Below, piece after piece: positions 48,346 to 57,464 of a stretch of 64,000 bases of DNA. A model generated the notes under the pieces. That model ran no database searches and was not told where the DNA came from. It was given only the letters and a program-made list of their open reading frames with translations. Both the position numbers and the translations under genes were made by a program. This DNA is from Mrakia gelida (lineage: Eukaryota > Basidiomycota > Tremellomycetes > Cystofilobasidiales > Mrakiaceae). The DNA lies in NCBI GenBank assembly GCA_024345305.1, contig BRON01000015.1:744001-808000 (forward strand), read 5' to 3'. Position 1 is the stretch's first letter; every line of letters starts with the position of its first letter.

Positions 48346-48830
48346 ACGCGACAACGTCTTGTCGTTTTGCTCGGAATTCCTCCTTCTTCGCTTCAGCTTC
48401 TTCGCATTCACCTTCATCTCTCTATTACTTTTTGCTTCACTTGCTCTGGACACTTTTGGGGAACTGCTATACGATTCTTGTGGTAGCTGGCTCCTCTCGA
48501 GAGGAGAGGAGGAGGAGGAGGAACGATTCGTCTTCAGCCCAACGACTTGGTTTTGTAGAGTCGGAGCGAGGTTCTTCTGGAGAGACCGCGCGAGTAGGAG
48601 ATGGCTGTGTCGTAAGGCGTGAGATAATGCTATACAAAACAGCCAGAAAATCGAAAAAAGACCAGATCGCGAGGCGGGCTTGAGTGTTTGAGCCCGCCTC
48701 CTTCCCTCGAGTCCTCCCGCCGACACCCACCTCAATCCAGCTCTAGCCAACCGAATCCTCCCTTCAAGTCTCTCTACATCGTCTCCCGACTCTGATCGGA
48801 CCTCTGGAGCACTCAGATATAGTCCCGTAG
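48346..48830. other. Spacer with inverted repeat
   Basis: This is 485 bases downstream of the glycosyltransferase gene: 3' UTR, GA-rich sequence at about 48500-48530, and a perfect inverted repeat at 48671-48700 described separately. No gene is seen. Confidence 0.5.
48671..48700. repeat. Perfect 10-bp inverted repeat with 10-nt loop
   Basis: GAGGCGGGCT (48671-48680) and AGCCCGCCTC (48691-48700) are exact reverse complements around TGAGTGTTTG. The GC-rich stem would be very stable as RNA or extruded DNA. It has no T-tract and is not a polymerase III terminator by itself. Confidence 0.85.
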
Positions 48831-50033
48831 ATGTCAGAGTCCTGTATCAGTCGAACGAGCCGAAGGGTGAGCTCGCCCTCCTCCTCCGCTCCTTCCTCCT
48901 TCCTTTGCCCTTCTACTGCTCGAGTTCTCGAGGAGTGACTCACTCCTCTCTACTCCCTCTGCTTCCCTCCATCTCAGATTTGCTCTTTCCTCTCTTGCCC
49001 GACGGAGGTTCTCGATCTGGTCACCAAGAATCTACTTCTCCAAGGGACGAACAACAACGACCTCCGCTCCCTCGCTTCAGTCTCTCGAGTCGTCAGAAAG
49101 GTCGGTCGTCGCTCCATCCTGCCCCAAACCAGCTCATGTACGCACTCAGTCTCACAAAGAAAGTTCGTCGTCCTCAACACCTCCCCGACCGACCCGCAGG
49201 TCCTCTCGTCCTACGAAACTTCACCGGTCATGTCATGGAAGACGACCTTCCCAACAGAATGGTCGCATTCAAGCACTTTCTCGAGATGCTGTCCTCCTTC
49301 GCCATCAGGATTCCATCCCTCGGACTTAGTCATCTTACCTTCCCTATCTCTCGTCTCCTTCGTCGGATCTCTCACACCAACACCCTCCCTCGGAATCACC
49401 CTCGCCTGCTCGCCGCCCTGCTACCTCAACCTCCGGACGACCCATCCTTCCCACGTCTTCGTCTCGGACCTTCTCGGAGGTTACGAAATCATCTTCAGGA
49501 CACTCTCCTCGGTCAATGTCAACCGACTCGACGTCCTGGGAGGCTGGATCCCCGAAGGGTGTCGAGCTCATCTCGTCGCTCATGGTCGAGGAGGCGACGT
49601 CGTTCTTGAGCAGTGGGGTTGTCGAGGAGTAGATGGATGGCAGCGCGGAGACGGAAACGAAGGGTGGAGTGCTTTGGATGGGCGAGGAGTCTCGAGGTCC
49701 CTCTGCTTCGGATGTGGGGAGACGAAGATCGATCCGGTCCTCGCCTTGATGGAGTGCGGGAGGGAGGAAGTTCGCAACGCTTTACTTGAGGTTGGTTTCG
49801 ACATCCTGAGCTTCGATGCTAGGTGAGTCTTGTAATACGTTATAGATCCTTCTCTCTCACTTGCTGACTCCCTGCTTCCCCCGCGCGTCACAGACCCTTC
49901 GTCTCCTCGGACATCAACGACGCGCTCTCGTTCGAGACTTTCCTGAGGTTCGTCCCCTCCTTGTCGCCTTCCTCCCCCTTTGGACTTCCGCTGACGTCAT
50001 CTCCTCTTTTGGCGCACTCTCGTCAGGCTCTAA
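48831..50033 (+). pseudogene. F-box-like family member, probably decayed
   Basis: Start ATG 48831 (MSESCISRTSRR) joins, in phase across a GTGAGC...CTCAG intron, to exon 2 at 48978: ICSFLSCPTEVLDLVTKNLL then NDLRSLASVSRVVRKVGRRS, an F-box-like motif. The next recognisable block, PAGPLVLRNFTGHVMEDDLP (about 49192-49255), is shared with the gene at 17816 but lies in a different frame. From about 49470 (VFVSDLLGGYEIIFRTLSSV) the first frame returns and leads to EVRNALLEVGFDILSFDAR, an intron at about 49822-49893, and a C-terminus ending SFETFLRL (stop 50031-50033) that again matches the 17816 gene. A segment of about 100 residues present in that paralogue is missing. Two uncompensated frame changes without room for normal introns suggest a decayed copy. 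A 32-nt intron-like interval at 49100-49131 could join the first two blocks in phase but is shorter than any other intron here. Confidence 0.55.
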
Positions 50034-50739
50034 CTACCTCAAAGTGACGGGAAGAGTCGGCGGTTGAAGGAGGGAAACGAGACGAGACGAGACGAGACGA
50101 CGGCTCTTGTTGGACGATGGACGCGAGGGTATGGGCTCACTCTTTTGTATTTTGACCGCAAGTGCTACTTTATCAACGAGCCTGACGATTGTCTCTCTTC
50201 TTGCGTCGTACGACTCGAAGAAAAGGCAACCTGAGGACGACGCGTGCTTTCCACACTCGACACGTCTTTGATGATCAGCCGTTCAGTCGAGGGTTCAGCC
50301 CTCCTTGAACTGTCCGGTTCAGTTGAAGGTATCATAGCTAAGAAGGGGCCAAACCCCTCGATCAAAGAGGCCGCCTCCTGCCCTTCTGCCCTCGTCAACG
50401 CATCGCGTCGCGTCGCGTCGAGCTTTTCGTACGTCCTCTTTTCGCTTGCCCCTTCATCTGTCTACTCCCACTATCGTCCTTCCCATCCTATTAGCCTAGA
50501 TTTCTTCGAACTATCGACCCTTGAAGATACCAGCTGCAAGAAGGACGGAAGCTAGAACGCGCTCACGGCGACGCGTCGCCTCTCCTCGTCGTGCTCGTCG
50601 GCGTCGAACGTCTTCGGATCATTCCTCGACCGCTCGTCTCATCTCACCTTCCACATCTTGAGGTAAATATAAGCTCCGTCTCTGAAGCTCGTGAGGGATG
50701 AAATCGGCTAGGAGCGAAGAAGGTTTGCAAACGAACTGC

Positions 50740-51081
50740 ACGCGTCGAGTCGACTCGATCAAAAGAAAAGACATCCCAAAGAAGCTAGACAGGGGACCGA
50801 TCTGTCGATGCCTCGCAGGTGGAAGAATCAGTGCTCGGACCAGGGTACCAGCATAACCACTTAGGATATCTCTCTTCGCCCTGGTAAGGGCTCAGTTGAA
50901 TCTTGTTCAACGTTTCTTGAACCCTTTCAGGAAAGGTGCGTCGCTCGGCGTTTGGCTCGCAACGGCCAGGAGGTTTTCTGGGCGCTCAGAGAGCTGAACG
51001 GGAGAAGGTGTAAGATATTTGTCTGCAGGAACACCGAGAACTGGAGAACTTGGAACGACCACGTCTCGAACGCGTCGATCT
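50740..51081 (+). repeat. Direct repeat, copy 1
   Basis: About 340 bases that align colinearly with 51403-51784. Shared landmarks in order are ACGCGTCGAGTCGA, CATCCCAAAG, ATCTGTCGA, GCAGGTGGAAGAAT, GATATCTCTCTT, GCCCTGGTAAGGGC, CCCTTTCAGGAAAGG and GGAGGTTTTCTGGG. I judge identity as roughly 80% by eye. The left edge lies 663 bases from that of copy 2. Confidence 0.8.
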
Positions 51082-51402
51082 TTCAGCTTTCGCCTCTACC
51101 ATTCGTCTCTATTCCTCCTCTTCCCTCTCAGATATACAACACTCACATATATCAGTTCAGACCCTACACGCCGACAGATCCTCTCCTTTCCCTCTCCTCG
51201 TCCTGTCCGACCCACAGTTGCGCAAAACTTTCGATCCGCCGTGTGATCAGAGGGCAGCAAAGCTCCGGTTTCCAGCTCGTCCAAATCTTCGTTTTCTTTG
51301 GTCATGCTATCTTCATTCTGATCTTATCTTGCAAGTTCTTGAACCTCGACACAAGAAAGAGCGTCCTTCACGGCGTTTCGACTCGACACGCTGGACACGC
51401 TG

Positions 51403-51784
51403 GACGCGTCGAGTCGAATCGAGCCGACTTTCTCAAAAAGAGAAACATCCCAAAGCAGCCAGACAGGGGACTGATCTGTCGACGCCTCGCAGGTGGAAGA
51501 ATTATTGCTCGGACCAATGTACCATCGTAACCACTGAGGATATCTCTCTTTGCCCTGGTAAGGGCCCAGTTGAATCTCGTTCGACGTTTCTTCAACCCTT
51601 TCAGGAAAGGCGCGTCGCTCGGCGCTTCGCTCGCAACGGCCACCAGGAGGTTTTCTGGGGGCTCAGCGAGCTCAAAAGAAGATGGCGAGAGACATGCGAA
51701 GAAGGAAAGATATCCTTGTGTGTAACAACGCGGAGATGAAGAAGAACTTGGAACGATCAGATGCTCGAACGCGTCAATTTTGCA
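51403..51784 (+). repeat. Direct repeat, copy 2
   Basis: About 380 bases matching 50740-51081 with several small insertions (for example about 11 bases near 51430 and a few bases near 51640). The intervening 320 bases are not obviously repeated. There are no terminal inverted repeats and no target-site duplication that I can see. No protein family is recognised in either copy. Confidence 0.8.
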
Positions 51785-52019
51785 GCCCTCGCTCTTGCTT
51801 GGTACCTCCTCCTCTTCCTCCTCGCTTCAACTTTCGAGCAGCCTCTACATCCCTTGAAATCGAGACTCGCAGATATTGCTTACATACCCAACACTCCTTC
51901 CCTCTCCCCGTCAAGTCCAACCCAATCTCATCCATCTCCTTTCCTTCGTCCCAGCTCACCAGAGCTCGCTCTCTCCTCGGACAATCAACAGCAGCGAGTG
52001 ATACTGACATACATCGAAA

Positions 52020-53296
52020 TCACACCTTCCTCTTCTTCGCAGGAGACCCCATCTCTACATCTCCTCCCTCTCCAGCAACAGCAGGAACGACGCGTTTCCC
52101 TTTGCCCTTCTTCCCTCCCTTCTTCGCTCCCTCTCCTCCTCCTCCCACAGCCACCGTCGGGATCTTCTCCGGTCCAACTGATGCTGCTGGTGCTTCCGAA
52201 GTCAATCCAGTTCCTGGTCCTGCTGCTCCCTCAACGGCATCGACGTCGACGACCGGCTCGGTTTCCTCTCCCTCAACAGCAGCCTTCGCGAACGCTTTCC
52301 TCCTCCTCCGAGCTTGGGATTTCGTTCGGTTTGGACGGGAGGGAGTGACGATGTGTTGAGACCTAACGAGCGACGAACCAACGAACGACGCGAAGGGAAA
52401 CGAACGAAGTCAGTCAACGAACGAGCTCAACGCGAAGGGAGAAGGAGCAACGTACGTGATCCCCTTCCTCCTCGCCAGTTCCGGCAGAGGGATCGTCGAT
52501 AGCGTGACTTTGAAGTAAGGAGTGTGGACCATTTTGGGACTGCGTAGACGATTGGATTGTGAAAAGAGAACGAGCGGGTCAGCGTTTGGAAGCGAAGCGA
52601 ACGAAAGCTGAACCTCAAGCTCAACCAACAAACTACTCACCCAACCTTCCCACTCAAAACCTCCTTCAACCTCTCCAGTGCCAGTTCAGCTTCCCTTCTT
52701 TCATCTCTCTCCCCTCCTTCTTCCTCCCCACCCTCCAAATCCTCCAAGCAACCCGTCTCGTTGTACTGCCAGAGTCCTCGCATCCCTTCCCCTGCTTCCT
52801 CCCTTCCTTCCTCCTCCCCGTCCTCGTCGTCGTTGGCGGTCATGGAGACGTCCTTCCCCTTCCCCTTCGCCGAGGAGGAGGAACGACGAAGAAGGCGTTG
52901 AGCTTCTCTATCGAGAGCGAGAAGAGCGAGATACTCCCTCTTTACGATCTCTACTGTTGAGATGAGTTTGGGGACGAGGTGAGGGGTGTTGGTTCGTGCT
53001 TTGGTGGGTTTAGAGGTGGAAGCGAGAGGTTGGGTGGGAGTGGGTGTTGGGGGAAGGGTATGGAAGGTTAGGGGGCGAGGGGGGTTCTCCTGCGCGATAC
53101 ACACCCGAGAGCGAAAGGTCAGCGAGAGCAAAGAAGGGAGGGGGAAGGAAAGCAAAGGAGGAGCGACGAAACTGACCTGAAGGAACTTGAGAGCGAAAGC
53201 AACGTAGTTCTTGAGGTGGCCTTGGGTGGAGATCCTCATTAGGTGAGGGGCTGGCTCTTCTGCTGCTGGTGGGGGGATGGGGAGGGGCTGAGCCAT
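52020..53296 (-). CDS. Alba-like (RNase P/MRP subunit type) nucleic-acid-binding protein
   Basis: This four-exon gene has its start at ATG 53296 (MAQPLPIPPPAAEEPAPHLM). The domain starts with RISTQGHLKNYVAFALKFLQ, an Alba-type opening strand and helix, and after an intron continues ENPPRPLTFHTLPPTPTPTQ. Then come HLVPKLISTVEIVKREYLAL, a basic/acidic low-complexity insert (SSSSAKGKGKDVSMTANDDE) and GLWQYNETGCLEDL. A helix ending LERLKEVLSGKVG precedes a strand pair in the third exon (KMVHTPYFKVTLSTIPLPEL). The last exon is a basic, Ala/Gly/Lys-rich tail (QARRRKAFAKAA; GAKKGGKKGKGKR) ending SPAKKRKV, a classic nuclear-localisation-like sequence. Alba-superfamily proteins bind RNA or DNA (RNase P/MRP, mRNA or chromatin). 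Assignment to the family is moderate; assignment to a specific subunit is not possible. The domain is interrupted by an insertion longer than usual. Confidence 0.65.
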
Positions 53297-53634
53297 CTTT
53301 GAGAGCAGGGGAGGGGAGAGAAGGGAAGGGAAGGGAAGGAGAGCTGAACGTTGAGGTGAGCTTCAGCTTCACTCGTTTTCGAGCTCGCGAAGGGAGAAGA
53401 GAGGTTTTGGATCCGAGGAGGTACAAAAAAGCATATATGCCGAAGGGGTATGAGACAAAGTAAGAAGAGGTGTGGAAAGTAGTAGTAATAGATGTACTAA
53501 ATCGGAACTACAATTTGATCGAAAGAAAGAAGAAGAGGAGAAGGAAAGAAAGAACAAGATCGATCGAACGCCAGACAGAAGCTCAAGAAAAAACACGCAC
53601 AGGCACACGAGCACTTCCTAGCAGCATCCAGAAC
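53297..53634. other. Spacer between two minus-strand genes
   Basis: This is 338 bases, relatively AT-rich at 53425-53530, including TACAAAAAAGCATATATG. It holds the 3' UTR of the zinc-finger gene and the promoter of the Alba-like gene. No gene is seen. Confidence 0.55.
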
Positions 53635-56600
53635 CTAAGCCTTCGCCTGACTCTTATCCTGCTGCTGCTCTCCACCATTCCCAGACGCGTTCTCGCCCTC
53701 GCCCTCAACCTCGAGCTCGTCGTCGTCCTCCCCAGCAGCATCCCCCTCCTCCCCTTCACCTCTCAAACTCGGATCGATCCCCTCCATCCCATCCCCCCGC
53801 TCGCTCGACACCATCTCAGCAGCGAACGTCGTAGGTTTCCACCTCGGAACCGACTCCGCCGCGATGGGTCCTGATCTCGGCGTGTTGGCTTCGTCGGGAG
53901 AGTAGGACGACAGGTTTTGCTGCTGTTGTTGGAGTTGTTGAGGGTAAGGGTTGGGTTCGTGGGTAGGGTAGGGTTGATGGTAGCTTTGAGTTTGTGGTGC
54001 GAGAGGAAGAGGCATGGGGAGTCCGTTTCTCGACGACGACGAGGACGAGTTCGGATTGGTCTGGTTTGGGTGAGGCGAGCTGGCGTTGGAGTTGGAGTTG
54101 GAATCTGAGGAGGTGTGAAGACCTCCGTAGGCTGGAAAGGGAGGACCTCCTCCTCCTCCAGCGGAAGGAGGGAGGGAAGATCGATAGTATCCGTCGACGA
54201 AGTCCTGAGGAGGAGGAGGAGGAGGAGGGTTTCCCGAGGAGAGAGCGGGAGAAGTGGGTTGATGTTGGTTCGGGTGTTGCGAGGAGGATCCGTTGGTGAG
54301 GTATCGAGGATGATTCGAGGGTGATGGACCTCCAGGGTAGGTCGGGTAGCCTTGGGGAATGGCGCGAGGGTCGTAGGGAGACGCTGAGCGAGAGGGATCG
54401 TCAAGCTGGAGGCGAGGCGAGAAGGATGGAGGAGCGCCGTAGGAGGAAGGGTAAGATGGACCTGCTGATGGATGGTCGGGGTAGTAGGATTGATGAGGGG
54501 GTTGGGAGTGAGGGATGTAGCTTGGGTGAGGTGGTTGTTGAGGAGGGTACGGCATCGGGTATTGGAAAGGACCTCCGTTGGGGAGCAGTTGAGCAGGGTA
54601 TTGATGCGACGAGCTCGAGGGGACGAAACCAGGCGACTGGAGAGCGAGAGCGAGAAACGAAGGCGACGCGGAGAGTCAGCAAAAGGAAGAAAGAGGGGAA
54701 GACTCGATCTGGCTCGACGCGTCGCTCGAACACCTCGGAAGACCGAAGGCCTTTTGAACTCACTGCATCTCCACGATAGTCCCAAGTCTGACCCTGATCC
54801 GACGACCCTTCGCTCCCTGAGCTCGACCCATCCTCCACCAACGGCACTCCAGACTTCGTTCGGTGGTGATGGTGATGCTGCTGTTGCTGATCCTGGTCCT
54901 GAGGCTGCTGCTGATCTCGTCGCTCCTCCTCGTCCTCGTCCACGACGACCGGCTCGGGCTTCTTCTTCTTCTTCTTCTTGACGGGAAGGATGATCCCAGC
55001 CGCTATCAGAGCCTTGGTCTTCTTGCCCTTCCCTCGAACCAGAGGCGTATGAGGAGAGTCGTCGAACTCGGTTTCGGCTGAGGGCGGTCGAACGAACGAA
55101 GGCGAAGAGGGAAAAGAAACGTGAGCTTGCTGATCTCCTCTTTCCGCGAACGAGAGAAGTTGATGAAGGATATAACTCACGTATCCCAGCACCAGGTAGC
55201 TCGTCTCCTTTACAACCCTTCACGAGCCAATGCCTCCTGAGCGCATCCTTCCTCGAGAACGACTTGTCGCACTTCGCGCACTTGAACGGCTTGAGGTCGA
55301 GATGGATCCGCTTGTGTCGCTTGAGATCGTGGTTTCGGTTCTGTTTATCCATCGACAAATCAACTCGAGGAGTCAGCCAAGTTCCCTCAACTCGAAAGAG
55401 CTCGAGGCCGGCCGGTCGAAGGAGGGAAGCTCGCGCGGAGGAGGGATCGACGGCGAGAGAGGGAAACTAGAACTCACGAACGACTGAGCACACTGATCAC
55501 ATTTGAACGGCCTGTCAGGACCGAGTTGATCCTGAGCCTGTAACCTCTTCCTCTCGGCCTCTCGCTCCTCCTGCTCCTCCTGAGTTCCTTCGTCGTCGGG
55601 AGGGTAGCTGTTGGAAGCACTCGCGTCCATCGACCTCTTGGCTTCCTCGTTCTCCCTTCCTCCTCCTCCTCCTCCTCCTCTCCCCGACCCGTTCGCCGTC
55701 GAAGTCCTCCTAGCCTTCTTCCCCGCCACCGAAGAAGACGTAGATGGCTCTGGAGGTTCCGAGGACGCCTGTCTCTTGTTGGCTGCTGCTGCTGCTGAAG
55801 ATCTCGAAGCTCGACGAGGAGGGTTGTGTCTCGTCCCTTCCACTGGTCCTGGCGCTCCCAGCACCAGCCCAACTCCTCCTGGACCCATGAAGGGACCTTC
55901 TGGCCCTACGTCGGGGTTATTTTGATCGTTCTCTCCTGCTGGATCTGTTCCTAGGAGTCGAGGAGGGGAGGATCGACGTTGGTTGGTGGTGAGGTGGTGT
56001 TGAGGAGGAGGGTAGTAGGCTTCGGGAGCTCGGACTCCTCCCATGGCTGCTGGAGGAGGGAGGTGTTGATGGTGTTGGTAGACGGGATGGTGGAGAGGCG
56101 AAGGTTGTTGTTGTTGTTGTTGATAGAATGGGTAAGGGTGATGAGGAGGAGGTTGGAAGGGAGGGAACGACGAGGGAGGAGGAAGCTGAGGAGGAAGCTG
56201 AGTCGAGTCGCCGTTCTGGTTGCCGTAGGAAGGGTACATGGATGGTTGTTGTTGTTGAGAATGGGAGGAAGAGCCGCTGGAGTTGTAGGAGGTATGATGC
56301 TGAAGAGGTAAAGGGGAGGAGTTTGACGAGTTTTCTTGAACGACGACGGATGAACGAGCTTCCAGAGGAGGAGGAGCCCAAGAGAAGGGGGATTCCTCAG
56401 AGGGAGAGGCAGGACCGTTGGCGTTCCCGTAGAGGGGATTCGGAGGTTGGTTCCCAGAGTAAGGCTGGAGGAGAGGAAGAAAGCGGAGAAAAGAAAGAAA
56501 GAAGGAAGGAAGGAGGGGAAGAGATGAAAGGGGTCGGATCAGCTCGAGCTCTTCTTCTCTTCATCAAGACCTCCTTCTTCGTCCGTTCCTTCCCTCCTCC

Positions 56601-56849
56601 CCTCCCATCCGAGTTCCATATAGATGTATGAACCATCGACTCCATAGGGCTCTTCTCCCTGCTCTGGATCTCAACTCGTCCAGAGAGAGAGAGAGAGAGA
56701 TGGAAGCGAGAGCGTCGGACGGTGGCTTGGTTGAAGACGTGTGGCGTGGGAGAGGGAGGAGGAGGGGAGAAGGAAGGAGAAGAGAGCTCGGATGCTCTCG
56801 TACTCACCACTTCTCTAGAACCTCCAGCGGGACTGTAAGCCTGCTGCAT
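53635..56849 (-). CDS. C2H2 zinc-finger transcription factor
   Basis: I start at the ATG at 56847-56849 (MQQAYSPAGGSREV); a phase-compatible upstream start at 57021 (MKGTFLPTVSPADLSSK) is possible. A long Gln/Pro/His-rich exon (56459-55480, with FYQQQQQQPSPLHH) leads into two adjacent fingers split by an intron: RPFKCDQCAQSF/NRNHDLKRHKRIH and KPFKCAKCDKSF/SRKDALRRHWLVKGC. The first is a canonical C2H2; the second ends with Cys where the last His is expected (C2HC). Their sequence recalls fungal Crz1-type regulators (calcium/calcineurin response), but the assignment is by memory and weak. The following exons hold a Lys-rich stretch (LPVKKKKKKKPEPVVVDEDE), poly-Gln/His (QDQDQQQQHHHHH), and a very long Pro/Ser/Tyr/Gln-rich activation-like region. 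The end is acidic (DDDELEVEGEGENASGNGG) at 53635. Roughly 800 residues; nuclear. Confidence 0.8.
56682..56700. repeat. (GA)n microsatellite
   Basis: About nine GA units inside the presumed first intron of the zinc-finger gene. Confidence 0.75.
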
Positions 56850-57464
56850 GGCCTTCCGATTAAGAACCGAGAAAGGGAGAACGAGCGTGAAGAATAGAGG
56901 AAGGGGAAGAGGCTCGGACGCTGTCGTGGTTGGAGAAAAAGACGAGGGCGAGGCTCGTCCTCGGACTCACCTTGGACGAGAGATCCGCAGGCGAGACAGT
57001 TGGGAGAAACGTGCCCTTCATTAAGCGATGTAGTCCTTTCCAGATCGAAGAAGGAGGGAAGCAAATCTTCGCTCTGCCAGGGGAGCGAGGGAGAATTTTC
57101 ACCCTGAGAAGGAAGGAGAGGCACCAAGAGCGCGCTGGATCTCTTCGACCGAAACTCCGCTTGATCGAGTCTCACCTCTCCTCCTTGTTCACTTCTGTCT
57201 TCTTTCTCTCTCTCCCGGCCCGTATACATGGTCTAGCACAACAAACGAAGGGGTTCATCAAGCTCGTAGAGAAGTACATACGGACAAGAGAGAGAACGAA
57301 AACGAAACGAAGACCGTGAAACAACGAGAGAACGAAACAGGAAACAAAGCGAGCTCGCGAACCAACCAACCCAGCCAAACAACACCTCCCACCTTCTTCT
57401 TCTCTCCGACGAACCAAGCGCGAAAGGATACGGTACAATACGCTACTTGGACGCGAAGAGCAGA
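56850..57464. other. Spacer between two minus-strand genes
   Basis: This is 615 bases holding the 3' UTR of the GTPase gene and the 5' region of the zinc-finger gene. A minus-strand frame at 57102-57021 could form an extra first exon of that gene. Otherwise nothing is seen. Confidence 0.5.

Larger units (their letters stand above)
50034..52019. other. Gene-poor 2-kb region
   Basis: No confident gene. It contains a CGTCGCGTCGCGTCGAG-type run at about 50405-50420, a 14-base palindrome GGCGACGCGTCGCC at 50567-50580, and two diverged copies of a direct repeat. Plus-strand frames across 50952-51739 are long only because stop codons are rare at this GC content. Confidence 0.5.

Noticed and set aside
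50879..50892. GCCCTGGTAAGGGC as a transcription terminator hairpin
   Set aside because: Five-to-six-base stem with a tiny loop and no T-tract. Rho-independent terminators are not a eukaryotic signal, and the block is better explained as part of the repeated unit.
50952..51739. Long plus-strand frames across the direct repeats as protein genes
   Set aside because: Only one of the two copies is open in the frame, composition is Arg/Ser-rich, and no start or splice pattern or family resemblance supports coding.
54200..54235. GAGGAG and CCTCCT runs at 54.2 and 55.67 kb as regulatory repeats
   Set aside because: They lie in frame in the zinc-finger gene and encode its Pro and Gly tracts.
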